A DNA stretch of 64,000 nucleotides from Papaver somniferum (GCF_003573695.1 NC_039359.1:185898813-185962812); one strand, 5' to 3'; positions 35,128 through 48,500 are shown, counted from the stretch's first letter. The notes: generated by a model from the sequence alone, not told the origin. Translations and numbers: made by a program.

Positions 35128-35429
35128 TCAAATTTATTTCCAAAAACCTAATAAAACATAGGTTTCCTCTTTTGGGATTGGGCCCGTAAATCCTAGACCG
35201 ACCATAACTAAGCTTATGAATGCCCAAATCAGTAGTGCCTCATCTCTCCACGCTCACGAGATGACACTCTATCTTATTATCAGGGTCCTCATCTGTGCAT
35301 TTGCTCGTACATGACATCATTGGGGTAAATCGAGGATTCTGAAACTACCTTTGTAGACTTAGTTCGACCGCTGATCTCATCGACTGAAAATCACCATTTA
35401 ATGCTTACTGTGGAACATGACTGTTCCTC

Positions 35430-35447
35430 AGTAAGCAGGGGAATTAA
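35430..35447 (+). other. Polypurine-tract-like sequence of element A
   Basis: AGTAAGCAGGGGAATTAA immediately precedes the 3' LTR start TTTAGATGG. The purine run is short and diverged. Confidence 0.45.
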
Positions 35448-38400
35448 TTTAGATGGTGGATTTTCAACAAAGGGAAAAATCGTAAAATCATGAGGCATGT
35501 TTTTGGCACGGCTTTCAGGCATGCAACGATTCATATTTTACGAAGCCATGATGAATATGTTTTCGAAAAGCCTCCACCAGCTGAGTGTTCGATCCCTGGC
35601 ATTTTGTCGTGACATCTATACAGAATAATGTATTTGGGCGGTTCTTAGTAGATTGAGAGATTAACGCCTTCAGGATATCGGTGATACTCACTGTTCCTTG
35701 ATTGCAGGAGAGAGACCCATCTCCACATAGAAGAATAGTTGGGAAGCAGATGCCTTCAGGACGTCGGTGACACTCACCGTTCCCTAATTACGTGGAGAGA
35801 CTGTGCATAGATTCAGGCGGTTCTCCGTAGATTGAGAACACTAACGCCTTCAGGTCGTAAACAATATCGTGACTCCCTGACTATGCACCATTCAGAATAG
35901 ATGTGACGCTTTAACTGGCTAATATCTTTTCTGTAATAGATTAATTCTGCCATGACATTCACTACTGAATTCCCATAATAATCTATTATTGCTCTTATTC
36001 TATGGTCGAATCCATGGCCTGATCCCATGGAATGGCAATAACAATTGCTCTTATTCCATGGTCGAATCCACGGCCTGATCCCATGGAATAGCAATAACAA
36101 TTGCTCCTATTCCATGGTCGAAACCACGGCCTGATCCCATGGAATGGAAATAACAATTGCTCCTATTCCATGGTCGAATCCACGGCTTGATCTCATAGAA
36201 TGGCAATAAAACAACTGTGTTATCTCATTACTCCGATTTCATAATCGAATCCACTGATCTCACGAAATGGTAATAGATAATCTTAATTACTCCGATTCTA
36301 TTGTCGAATCCACGATCCCATAGGATGGTAATGCTTGTTTTATTATTCTGAATTCGTAGTCGAATCCACAACTGATCCTGCGAATTAATAATGAACAACT
36401 ATTCATTTTTATTACTCAGTTTCATGGATTATTCTCCACTGAATTCATAGATTAGTAATAGATACTCAACAACCGGGCATCTGGACCATCACTGAGTAAG
36501 CCCCACAAAAATGGTGTGAATGTACTCGACAATGATGCACGACTGAGTACCCGGATGCACGAACGAGTGTCCAAAATATGAAATAATGAGGAATCCTTCC
36601 CAAAACAGGAGAAAACAATAAATATTAATAAAATAATAAGAGACGCACAGGGCCGGGCCCACCAGCCGGTGGTGCCCTAGCCATGGTCGGTCCGTGCCTC
36701 TCCCATTATTTTCCTTATTTTTTGTTATTTCGTGAATTCACGAAAACTCCTTGGTTTTAGCAACTTTCCTTGTTTTTGCAAAACTCGTGAATTCTCCATA
36801 ACTTGGTGGATTCACGAAATAATATTATAAAATAAGGAGAGGTGTGCGGGACCGGGCAACCTAACCGGCCGGCCATGCCTAAGACGTGGCCAGTCCCACA
36901 CCTCACAATCCTTAGAATTTTATAATTATTATTCCCTAATCTCACGAAACTCCTACGTTTCAACAAAAACTCGTGGATTCTCCATAACTTCAAGGATTCA
37001 TGAAAAATAATAAAATATGGAAAGGTGTATGAGACCGGGAAACCTAGCAGGCCGGCCATGCACTAGCCATGGCCAGTCCCACACCTTGCAATCCCTAATC
37101 TTTCATTGTTATTATTTTCCTTAATTCATGAAACTCCTGGGTTTGAGAAAAATTCATGATTTCTCCATATTTCTCAAATATTGCTCAAATCACGAAAAAC
37201 CAAAAGCCAACATAGTCGCACGACTGGCTAGCCTCTCACGGCAATTTTAAATATTAAAACACTTTTATTTTAATATTTTTAAAATATTGATGAATTGAGC
37301 ATACATGCTCATTCCAACAAAAATCGATAATTCTCAGTCAAGATGAAACTCTTCTGAAAATTCACTATGTTGCTCGAACGCGCATCAGAAAATACTGAAA
37401 CTCTCAGTATGGAAATACGGACACCACAGTAACACGTGCATGCCTCCATGACCGACCAAGTCATTCCTAGGGATTTCACAAATCCGGTCCCACATGTTTT
37501 CATAATTCTGACCTAATTTGCTCAATTGCTCATACTAGGCCCGAACCCTCTCCAACCAACTGAAGAATCCTTCAAATGACAAACAACTGGTCCCGTGACC
37601 ACCAAGAGCCGGTACCATGCTCTGTTGGTCGGTCCTTATCTCTCATACCTAGGTTTTGTCACCTAATGTTGAATCCAACAATATTTCAATAAATGATGAA
37701 ACCTGCATTTAATCATCGTTCTTTCACCAACTCTCAAACTGAGAACCCTGGTGCGTGCTCACTCGGGCACTGAGCATCACATGGAAGCTCATCATCCCAT
37801 GTGGTCGGTCCCTCTTCACTCATGACCAATTTTCAGTAATTCACCAATTGTTGAAGGATTGATAAAAAAATTAGGGTTTCGAACAAACTCTCCACGAATC
37901 ACTATTCTGAGCAAGTTCAAACCCAAATTAATGTTGATTCAGCAATCAACATCCAAATTAATAATATTCGGTAATTCACCAATATTTTTGATTAATATTT
38001 TATTGGGTCACGACACTAGTAAATAATTATTTGAATTGAACAACACTTGCTCAGTTGCTCGAATATTGATCCAACCATCAATATGCGGTAATTCATCAGT
38101 AGTTTGTCGAATTGAGCAACACTTGCTCAATTGCACGTCAAATTACCAATATTCGGTATTTTGTTGAATTGAGCAACACTTGCTCAGTTGCACACCAAAA
38201 TTATCGAATTCATCGAATTGAGCAATACTTGCTCAGTTGTTCGGCAAACTCTCGATATTAGGCAATTCGTCGAATTGAGCAATACTTGCTCAGTTGCTCG
38301 AAAAACTCTCAATATTCGGCAATTCGTCTAGTTGAGCAATACTTGCTCAGTCGCTCTAGTCAGCAATTCATTGACATCTCAGAGAACTACATGTTTAATC

Positions 38401-39186
38401 CATGAATCGCTGAGCATTCACCACTTATGCTCGATTCAATAAAACTAAACTCACAGTGTAAATCAGTCAACAACTGACCAACTAATACACGTCTGCCTTG
38501 CAGACTCCACGATTCGTGAAATATCAATCATGTCACAAACATGGGATATCACTTAGGGTTTTGGTCTGGCGGTTTACAGCACGTGGATTCATCCACAACG
38601 AGAAATGTGCGTAAGTCATGTAAACGGTTGAAGGAGTTAGCAAAGTAGTGGGTGCACAATCAGTCAAGTCTCTGCACGACATGGAACTGACTTTACCACG
38701 ATCTCCCACTTTCCCACTCTTTCATTCAAGAAACCGTCACACTTACAGGGATCAGTGGTACATCATTCTTGCAATACAAATAAGTCTAAATCGAGGACAT
38801 CAGGATATCATCAATCATCGATTATCATCATTATCAGTCAACAAATCGATATAAACTTATTCACATAACTCAAATTCAGCAGTTCAGCAATATTGCAGAA
38901 ACCTTCAACATACCCACAATCCTTGATCATCACTGATCCCAAACAACTCTCAGCTTCCCTCATACAGATCAACCCATCTCCCTATTTGCGACCGAATTGA
39001 TTCTGGAACGGCCATTGTCTTGGTTTAGGTTGGAGTCATACAGATTGATTTCCAGAATCTAAGCACCCCCTTTGCAGCGGTGCATCTATGTGAGGATTAA
39101 CATTTTGCCCGGCTGAGGAGTCTCGACAGTACGCTCGACTCTCCACTTTCCCAAAAAAAATGGCGGCTCGTTTTTCCCCATCCACA
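35448..39186 (+). repeat. 3' LTR of element A, 3.7 kb
   Basis: Direct repeat of 10124-13819, starting TTTAGATGGTGG (TG changed to TT) and ending CCATCCACA. It contains the same three repeat families, but the hairpin array has extra ATTCCATGG-type units (35995-36215), so the arrays changed length after insertion. It abuts LINE ORF1 at 39187. Confidence 0.88.
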
Positions 39187-40415
39187 GGGGTAAAAAAAAT
39201 TTCAATTGAATCTTCCAGATATCCGTCGCCCGATCCCAGAGGAATGAAGTTTTCATCTTGATTTGGTGAAGACAAGATATGATTAAAAATATCCCTAAGT
39301 AATCCCGAATTCCTAATTTTGTAATCTAATTCAGAGATGTCTTGGTATTGATTTGAAGAGAAAGTAAGAGGAGGCGGAGGGGATTCATAGATCCTAAGGC
39401 GTTTACCTAATACTGAATTGGTTGGATTAGGTGATTGAAAGGCTGCATCGAGCATAAATGGATCTTCATAAGATTTGTTAGAAGAGACATCAATAGGAAT
39501 GGGTTGAGAAGGTATTACTGAGGAAGGAGATATAGAAGAATCATAAAATTCATTTCCAGCATCAGAAACTGTTTCTCTGTCTATCTGTTCATTAATAAGG
39601 ACTTTGAACTCCGATGCCCAGCTCTGCGATTCAACCTCCGATTCCGATTCAGGACTTTCGTCATAAATATACTCTAAGCCAAAGTTGTACTTGACTGCAC
39701 AAATTTCTTCTACATGTCCAAGACGTTTGCAGTGATTACACACACGGTAAGGCGGATCCATGTAAGTAAACGCAATGATATATTCAGGGTGGTTGCCAAC
39801 TTTAACTCTTGCGGAAGTTACTAGTTGTTTTTCGATATTAATGTCTATTCTAGCAAAGACATATTGACCATGTTCTGGGTGAGCATTAGTTGGATGAATC
39901 TTAGTTACGAAACCCAAGTGTGTGCCTATCTGTGCTATGATAAATTCTTCATAATGAAATGGTTGAAGATTAAGCAGTTTAACCCAAACCACAATAGTTT
40001 TCAGAATATTTTTTTCAATTATCATTCCCGGAAACCATCTTGCCAAAGGAAAGGCATCCCCATACAAATGCCATGGTGCATTGACAAGTATGTTGAACAT
40101 GGCCTCTTTGTCCGAGAATGAAATTATGAAAACGTTGCAACCTATTTGTTTAGTTTTAAAAACGTTTTTCTTTCCCTATCTCCACTTTAGAGCTCTTGCA
40201 TTGTTAGTTTTTGAAAATGAGGTTGTCGAAAATATCCTAGCAACGATTGAATTTTCATGGTTAAACCCTTTTAAACTAGGCACGGGAAAAGGTAGAACTT
40301 GAGTTTTAAGACTTTTCCTTTTAGTCGTTTCTTTACCCATCTTAATGGGTTGCGAACTCGTTTGTCCAAACAGAATAAGTTGCTGCAGAGACACCATATT
40401 TAGAGTGAAAAACAA
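39187..40415 (-). pseudogene. LINE ORF1: DUF4283 domain plus CCHC zinc knuckle, cut by element A
   Basis: The minus-strand frame from 40415 begins with a basic region (KMGKETTKRKSLKTQ) and FSTTSFSKTNNARALKWR. A frame change near 40170 leads into VFIISFSDKEAMFNILVNAP, WHLYGDAFPLARWFPGM and VWVKLLNLQP, the DUF4283 nucleic-acid-binding fold of plant LINE ORF1. YRVCNHCKRLGHVEEIC is a CX2CX4HX4C knuckle (~39745-39700). An acidic Ser-rich tail runs to 39187, where the LTR of element A begins; the open frame beyond that point is LTR sequence. The C-terminus resumes at 10123. ORF1 proteins bind LINE RNA. Confidence 0.88.
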
Positions 40416-40640
40416 AAATGGATAAGAAGATTAAAGATGAAAAAGACTCTGCCTAGAAGAACCTTCTTTAAAAGTGAAGACCACTTAAACTCACTACTTC
40501 TTGAAAAACAGACCACTTTAAGACTCGGGTTGAACTGAAAGAGACCTCACAGAGGCAAAAGAAGTTTTAAGAAGAAAAAGACAGAGAATGAGAATGTCCC
40601 CTTTACTTCTCAGTGTTGAAAGCTCTGTTCCTTTTTTTTC
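39187..40640 (-). mobile_element. LINE, 5' part (5' UTR and ORF1 start)
   Basis: Minus-strand continuation of the LINE at 5041-10123. It contains ORF1 and an approximate 5' UTR from 40640 to 40416. The outer end was placed at the A/T-rich run near 40640. No matching target duplication could be identified because the 3' end is hidden by element C. Confidence 0.75.
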
Positions 40641-41394
40641 TTTAATTTTTTTAAAAAAAGAAAGATAACCTCGTAGGCTAGGAAAAGAAAACGTATCAGC
40701 TATCTAGGATGATGTACACCAGCCAAAGCCTAACACGTGTTTTGCAAGGCTGTCATTTGAAGTTTTATATTTTATTTGTTAATAGAGACTTAAATTTCTT
40801 TTTTAAAAAAGTCTTTAGATGATAAATGAACGAATTATATTTTTCCACGTATTGTACTCCCCATTTATTAGGAGTCTCTTCGACAAGTACGTGTATGAAA
40901 GATGTTCTGCCCATAACCATAGGTGCAAGCTTGCGAACGTTTAACCTCTACTTGGGACTCTCCTTTAGATAAGGGTTGTTCTTTGCCAAGTAAGTTTTTG
41001 AACAGCCGTAAAAGTTGAAAGTAATTTTTCTTCTTTCATTTTGAAATGGTTTATCAAATTTGAAATGTATCCGTTAGAGAATATTTTCATTCGAATTTCT
41101 TAATGAGCCCCAAACTTTTAATAAGCCCTTGCAAAATTTAAAATTCCTAAACCAAGAACATTCAAACAGTGATGAAGACATTGTTTCTACCCAATACTCA
41201 AGGCTAGAAGAAATTTTCTAAGATTTTCTTTTGTTGCTAGGCTTTTCGAATTTCTAGATTGATTTAAACTTGTCTACACTAGCAATTAAATGTGGAAGAC
41301 TAAAATGTTTTTCAAAATAATTAACCCAATTTAAAGCAAGAATACGAAGTGTTGGTAATTCATAACTAGATTCATCCCCTCTCATCCTATGATC

Positions 41395-41701
41395 GTATGA
41401 TATAAATAGTTAGTTCCCTAGTAATCAACTTACCCCAATTTCAGAATCCCTACCTTCATATTCTCTTATTCAAAATCATGGCGCAACTTGTTTTCCATTT
41501 TCAGTTTACCTTACCATCCGGCGGAATCGTATACTGTGAAGTACCATCGGCAGAGATCGAATAAAAGATTCAAGATTATTATGATCAAGTAGGCCAACCA
41601 GAAATTATTGCCTAACCAGTGCCTGTTATTGAACCAGTTTCTCTAAGGGCTTATGTTATCAATGATCATGAAGATGGTTTTATCATGTCTTTGGATGTAT
41701 G
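41395..41701 (+). pseudogene. Possible small gene relic with TATA box
   Basis: TATAAATAG (~41401) lies 78 bases before an ATG at 41479. The frame encodes 28 codons (MAQLVFHFQFTLPSGGIVY and on) to a TAA. It continues in the same frame, through a second TAA, to 41701 with protein-like wording (IQDYYDQVGQPEII, PVPVIEPVSLRAYVINDHED). I do not recognise the protein. It may be a decayed gene or chance. Confidence 0.25.
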
Positions 41702-42577
41702 AAGATTCCATAAATATTCTAACTTATATGAATTCTCTATTATGTTTCCTATGATGATGAAGTAATGATTATGCAGAAAGTTAATGAAAGATTGAGTAAG
41801 TTTCTTTTTATGAAATCATCTTCAAATAGTGCACTTACAAAATTATGAATTTTTGTATGTGTTTTAATTCTTTATAAAATTGATGAGCGAATCAGTATGA
41901 GATTTTTTGAAAAATAGATTCCGCACCGAAGAGGAACTACATATCTTCCCATCTTTCAATTTAAGATTAGAGATCCGGGTTGCTTATTTCTGAGATTAAA
42001 CAGAAAAAACCCAGGTAATCTGAAATTTACTCCTTAAGTAGCCGAGAGAAAGTTAAAGAGAGAAAGTTGAAATGTGACACTAGGAGGTGATATTTCTAAT
42101 TGTCAAGCTGAAGACGGCAGAGACATACGAGGTTTGTGTATTCATCCACCTACCTCTCCACCCACTTGCCTTTACCAGCATAAATAAACCTATTCTTGCC
42201 AGCATCATGCATGCCAATATGCCATGTTCTGTATGGTTCCGTCGACCACTGCGTACAAAATTCAAAGAATCTTTGACCATTTCCATAACTAACCATTATT
42301 GTTTTATTCATTGCTAGTTGCGTTAACGTCTTGATTCTATTTTGGGCTGTTTTAACAAAGAGTTGTTTTTTCCTTTGTTCTTATTGGTCGAAATGCCACC
42401 AAAGAAAATAGCCGTGCTGCACAACTAGTTGTTTGCAAGCTAGTTATAATGGTCACCATAAAATTTGCAGGCTTACTCCCAAATAATCAGTAACTCTTAT
42501 GGAAAAAGAGAGTAAGAGACCTATCTACAAATCTGCAAAGTCTTTACACAATATGTAAGTAAAAATTCATGGGCCTA

Positions 42578-42930
42578 ATTAACCTTGAAAACCCGTATGC
42601 AAGGTTAGGGTTGGCGAGGCATATACAATTTTCATAAATTCAGAGAATCTAGGCAATGCAGGATTTTACTTAATACCCTTTTTACACAGAGTCGGGGCCA
42701 AACAAGACCTTACTGACACACGAACAAAGAAGAAGAAAATAAACAAAACCCTTATCGGGCTAAACAGTTAAACAATGTCGACACACCATCCAAACATCTG
42801 CTTCGGTGCCATGTTAAAGTGTATGAGCCTAACTAACTTTGAAAACCAGCTTATAAGGTTAGGGTTGCCCGAAACATATACACTTCACAAATCTAGGGAG
42901 TCTAAGAGATGTCAGACTATACTTAACACA
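42578..42930. repeat. Diverged direct duplication (~100 bp, offset ~248 bp)
   Basis: TAACCTTGAAAACCCGTATG..AAGGTTAGGGTTGGC (42580) is echoed by TAACTTTGAAAACCAGCTTA..AAGGTTAGGGTTGCC (42833). Both are followed by CATATACA and a similar CTTAATAC / CTTAACAC end. Origin unknown; possibly remains of an LTR pair or a MITE. Confidence 0.6.
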
Positions 42931-43200
42931 ACAATATGCAAATAATAAATGCTCACTATCTATATTGCGAATAACCATCGGAAACCGAATCAAATCAAGA
43001 AAGAACCCTCGTATTTGATAAGGTCCCTCTAGATTGGTAGGTCTACAAAGACATGTGTGGAGGTTTATGGAAACGAAAATGATAGTCCACGAAGAAAAAG
43101 CATCGAGAGTACATCGTGGGAGAGGGTGGTGGGACCACTCCAGCCCCATCCCTATCCCAATGTAAAGAAGGGATATTTGAGACTGTGAGATCCCCCTCAG

Positions 43201-43252
43201 TACACTTCTCGTGCAACCCTTCGGTGTACACTTCTCGTGCAACCCTTCGGTG
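43201..43252 (+). repeat. 26-bp perfect tandem duplication
   Basis: TACACTTCTCGTGCAACCCT plus TCGGTG occurs twice in direct succession. Confidence 0.9.
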
Positions 43253-45072
43253 TACCTAGAATCACCCTTATAGGATAATTCCCATAGTAAGAAAAGTCTT
43301 CATGTATATCTTTCAACATGTAACCTCGTCATCTGCCAGTTTGAACTTTCTTAAACAAATGATTGTTAGACATAAGGTGTACATACTACTGTTGCGAAGG
43401 TTTAGTATTTCATAAGAGAATTAATCACCGAAAAAATCAAGTTAATTTTATCCGGTTATTTTGGAGCTTATCACTACATGACAAAATAAAACATTATAAG
43501 GTAAAATAAAAACTCTTTAGCCAAATATTTTATTTAATGGCTAATTTATCTCTGATTAATTAGTGTTAATTCGGATGAGTAATAGAAATTTAATCAAGTT
43601 AACCCTGAAATCAACTAACGTTAATTCATCATCAAAACATGAAAGTTTTGATATTTTCTTTTGGCAAAAATCAATCGAGAATCGGTGGATGTTCGTGCAC
43701 TCATGTACCGATTTTATGTTGATGTTTTAATTCATGAAGAAAACCAAGAATCGGTGCATATTACTTACTGCATAGTACGATTGTAGGAATCCGTAAGAAC
43801 GATATATGCACATATACCGATTCCAAAAATGCAAAAAAAAATAATCGGTTTATTCCATGTTAAAAAGTATACAGAAAAATTTGATATTTTTTCCACTAAG
43901 AATCAATCTATGTACACATTTACATGAAATTATTCTAGCAAAAAACTAAAAAGAAAAAAAAAACCTAAAAACTTGGTATAAAACCCAATTTTAATCCATA
44001 CTCGAACTGAAAATGAGTATAAATCATAGTACTAAATTGGGATATAAAAATTTAGTAGTAAAAATTTCATTAAGAAAATTGGGTATTTTCTATAACCAGA
44101 ATTGGTCTATGTGGGAAAGAACTAGAATCGGTATACGTTAATGCATATATAAATCGATTATGGTTGATTTTCAGAAAATTTTTGATGAGGAATTTTCAGA
44201 TATTCATAGTTAATTTATTGTTGAATCTCAATTAAAAGGAACTGGTTCAAGGGATTAACTCAATAACCCGAATTTTTTTTGTCTGATTTTTTCCTTTTGA
44301 GAACCTAAAAAAAGAAGAAATTGAATTGTTGCTTGGGATTAGGTTTTAGTTTTTAATTTTGATGGAATTGAGAAATATTATGTTTTGGTTGAAGATTTTG
44401 ATCAAAGATTAACATAAATGATTTTGGTTTTTATTTGTTTTATTAGTGTAGAGGGTAGTTTAGTATTTTCAGACACTTTAGACACCCACTATAATCTTTT
44501 TAGTTGCGATCAAAATTTTGATAGGCCCCAAATCAAATGGTTAGGCCCGAAAATAGCCACGTAATTTTAACTTAGGTTCGGAAAAGACAGTAGCGAAGTG
44601 ATAAAATATAACAATGTTAATGGATCACACCTCATAGGAAGTTATTTATTTGAAAATTTGGTGTGTATTACAAAAGCAGAATCACCGTACAATTTACGAA
44701 CAAGCAATTGCGGTGTACAGAAAATAATTGGGAGATATTTTCATGCCAGCAGTGAGAAACCATGCCGATTTATATTGCCGGCATGAACAGGTAAAATATC
44801 CCCAAATAATTTCCAGTAGACCCCAATTGCTAGTTTCAATTTACAAGTTACAAAAATTAGAAAGGGATCCTAGACATTAACAATAAGACCGTCAATGGGT
44901 TTAGTTTCGCCCGATTACCACTTGATTTACACCTATTTATAAAAGTTCCAAGGAAGGGTCGAAGGTATAAAAAAGTCGGCCATCGGGTCTGGATACTCAT
45001 TGGGTCCTTAACAAACTAATTTCATTTATAAAAAGTTCGTTTATCTTCTTTACTCTTGATTTAAATCTAATA

Positions 45073-45307
45073 CTCCATCCGTTTCACTTTAGAAGAGGGT
45101 TCAAGAATATATTTTTGTTCCATAGTACTCTTGGTAGTTTCTCATAAAGCCACCAACAATACCCTGCATTTTATCATGGAACTATAAGTTTATTTTTAAT
45201 GGTTGAAGACTTTTCTCAACTGCATAGTATAAAATGTTTCATATTTCTCTCCATTTTTTAGTCTTTGTTAAACTTCCAAACCATCATCTAAAGTGAAATA
45301 TAAGGAG
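45073..45307. mobile_element. Stowaway-type MITE, 235 bp
   Basis: Left end CTCCATCCGTTTCACTTTAG and right end CTAAAGTGAAATATAAGGAG are inverted repeats, flanked by TA on both sides (45071-45072, 45308-45309). CTCC(A/C)TCCGT is the typical Stowaway terminus of the Tc1/mariner group. No coding capacity. Confidence 0.85.
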
Positions 45308-45448
45308 TATATTTTTATGTTTTTTATTGTTATTCCACCGTTAAAACAATGGAAAATATAAAATCTAAAGTCAAAACTAGTCGAATCTTTATACGATAGA
45401 ACTTTGTTAAATTCATCCGCGATAAATTAATAATTTCGCTAAAATAAT

Positions 45449-45525
45449 ATTTTTTACCAGTCCCAACTTGAATATTTTTTGTCAGTCCCAACTTGATATT
45501 TTTTGCCAGTCCCAACTTGAATATG
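45449..45525 (+). repeat. Three ~26-bp tandem units
   Basis: CCAGTCCCAACTTGAATATT and the following T-rich spacer recur three times with small changes (CCAGTCCC, TCAGTCCC, CCAGTCCC). Confidence 0.8.
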
Positions 45526-45593
45526 CTAAATTAATAATCCCGCTAAATTTATAAGATAATAAAAAAAATTAAGTTTCCAATAGGGCACAACTA

Positions 45594-48500
45594 ATATATA
45601 AATTCATAACCATGGTAACTTATCTTGTCTCTCATTTTCTCTCTCCAAAACAAAAAAAAAAAACTCTATCCTTCATACACCTCTTAGTCAGATTTGGTCC
45701 TTTTTGGACCAGATCTGAGCAAGGTTACTTTTCCTTTTTTAGTTTTAATAAAAAAAAAAAACATGTTTTTTTAATGTTTTTATGTATTTTGGTGTACTTC
45801 TTCGCCATTTGGGGCGATTTCTTCAAATCTTCATGGCTGGATCCTGGCTTGTTATTCTCGATTCAAAAACATCAATCATTCAACACGATATCGCTTTGAA
45901 TCTTTCTTTAATCTAAGATGTTAGAGCACTGCTCGGTCGAACTCGCATGCGTTGCTATCTCAAGCATGTTTGCCGATGTTAGTGATCAAAACTATAAGTC
46001 TTGATTTCTAGTCTAATATTAGCTAAGGTCTCGGACTAGGATAAAAAATGTAGTTGAGCTCAAGACTCCATGGCGATCATCATACAAAGACGAAGAACTA
46101 CTCAAGGAACTGGTGGAACTTCATCGACTAAAAGGTATATCGAGACTTGAACTTATCTATCACTCAAAAGTCTATCTACTATATCTCCTATCTTGAGACA
46201 AAAGTCGTTTTTCTATATAGACTTTGATTATACACATTTGCTATTTCGAGCCGAGTTTATCTCGCTTATATATTTCTCGAAATATGTGTTGGTAAGCTTT
46301 CTCTTTGGTTAAGTTCATCTTTACTAGTGACGAAAGTCATGTTAAGTTTCAATCACTTGAAAATGGCTTTGACGAAAAATGGTTAGTGAACAACAACTAT
46401 ATAACGTTCTCTAAGAATGTTTCAATGATTGAAATGAGAGTTTAGATTATATAACCATTGTTGGATATAAGCATTATGTGGTAACTCATACATGTATAGG
46501 TCCTTATTCCTTGAACCAAAGTATGCATACTTTGCTGCTCAGGAAAACCGGAACAGAGTCCGCGAACCTAGTACGCGTACTGTCGGGGTTCTCTTCCCGA
46601 GAAAATCTGCTGGAGTTTGTGAACTATTTACAAACTTATTCCGGGTATTTAAGTCCGCGTACTTAAGTTGGTTATTTTATAAAAACGATTATTCGTGAAC
46701 TTAAACTTATATAAACTAAAGAATGCAAGTTTGCAAACTGTGGCTATAAAGTTCATGAATCAATTCGAGTGAATCAAAATCATTTTTATTTTAATTGTGT
46801 CTATTATAAAGATCTAAGCAATTGAACAACTCTCTAACTAGTTCATTCGAGTCATTTGAACTAGTTGAGGTAAAGAAGAATATGGTTGATATGAAAGTGC
46901 TCATATGGCTAACCATTTGGTTAACTACTGTTGAACCAACTAGATGTACATGTTTGGGTATGGTTACACGAACCTATATAAACGTGCATTTCATTTGTGT
47001 GTAACAAGCTAAGTTTCGATCTAACGGTTGAAAGATATTAGCTTGAATCTAATCAGGTTTTCATCTAACGGTGAATATTGAATGCTTTGTTATTAAGCTA
47101 ACTTTGATTGCAAACCCTGATTTGAAAGAGTATATAAGGGAGAACTCTAGCAACTGGGAAACCTAATCCCCACACCTCATGTGTGATACTAGTTGTATTA
47201 TCTAGAGTCGATTCTCCTTTAACCTTAGGTTTCTACCGAGACCCTGTAGGTTAACGACTTGAAGACTTCATTGGGATTGTGATGCCAGACTGATACTACT
47301 TTCTCGTAGTTGTGTGATCTGATCTTGATGTTTCTATTGTACTAAGTACAATCGTAAGGATTGGCTTGAGATTGATTTCTCCGATAGGAAAGATATAAAA
47401 GTAGTCATAAACATCTTCGTCTCGTCGTTTGTGATTCCACAATATCTAGTTTATCCATCATACGATTTAGATTATTGTGAGGTGATTGATAATACTGAGT
47501 TGTTCTTCGGGAATATAAGTCTGGTTTATCAATTGGTTCATGTTCACCTTGATTTATCAAAAGACGGAACAAAAACTCGTAGGTATTTCTGTGGGAGACG
47601 GATTTATCTATTACCGTAGACTTTTCTGTGTGATACATATTTGTTTATTAAAGTCTTAGACTTTGGGTCGTAGCAACTCTTAGTTGTGGGTGAGATCAGT
47701 TAAGGGAATCAAGTGTGTAGTATCCTGCTGGGATCAGAGACGTAGGAGCGCAACTGTACCTTGAATCAGCGTGAGATTGATTGGGGTTCAACTACAGTCC
47801 AGACTGAAGTTAGTTTGTAGTAGGCTAGTGTCTGTAGCGGCTTAATACATTGTGTTCAATCTGGATTAGGTCCCGGGGTTTTTCTGCATTTACGGTTTCC
47901 TCGTTAACAAAACTTCAGGTATCTGTGTTATTTCTTTTCCGCATTATATTATGTTATATAATTGAAATATCACAGGTTGTGCGTTTGGATCAATCAATTG
48001 GGAAATCCAACATTTGGTTGTTGATTGAAATTGATTGATACTTGAACATTGGTCTTTGGTACCGTTCAAGTGATTTCTCTTGTATTCAATTAGACTCGCA
48101 GATTTCTATTTGCTTGAGTAAGTATTGAATTGAGATAGAGAGATATAACTCCTTGATATACTTTTATTAAGATTGAGTCTGACTGTCTAGTTGATTCTCT
48201 TAAAAGTATATTGGAGCTAGTCCATACAGATTGCTAATCGAAATATTAGGTGTAGTTGTTAGACCCCCGTTTTTCATAAGAGATTTATGGCATCTGGGTT
48301 CGTTTGATTATACAAGATTACGGGCAAAGTACTCCTTTCTTTCAGGAGCATCTCTTATCGAAGAAGAAAAAAATCAGATTAAATGGTCGGAATTGATTCC
48401 GGATAACACCATCATTCTTCCCTACTACATAAACAAAAATTGGGTATATTTACGGTTTATAGCTCTTTATCTTTGCGATATACTTGTAATTGGTATCTTT

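Larger units (their letters stand above)
10124..39186 (+). mobile_element. Ty3/gypsy LTR retrotransposon A (Tat-like, with antisense PMD gene), 29 kb with nested insertions
   Basis: Two long direct repeats (10124-13819 and 35448-39186) with short terminal inverted repeats (TGTNGATGG / CCATCCACA) bound the element. A PBS-like site follows the first and a purine tract precedes the second. The flanks are GGGGA on the left and GGGGT on the right, a 5-bp target duplication with one change, and the LINE ORF1 frame continues across. The internal region holds gag, protease and an integrase C-terminus in sense orientation, and a spliced PMD gene in antisense. RT, RNase H and most of integrase are missing, so the copy is non-autonomous. 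Removing nested element B leaves about 15.5 kb. Confidence 0.88.
40641..45070. other. Intergenic region, mostly unassigned
   Basis: AT-rich DNA without a convincing gene. It includes a small broken frame at 41479-41701, a diverged ~100-bp duplication (42578-42930), a 26-bp perfect duplication (43201-43252) and otherwise short random frames. No RNA gene was recognised. Confidence 0.5.
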
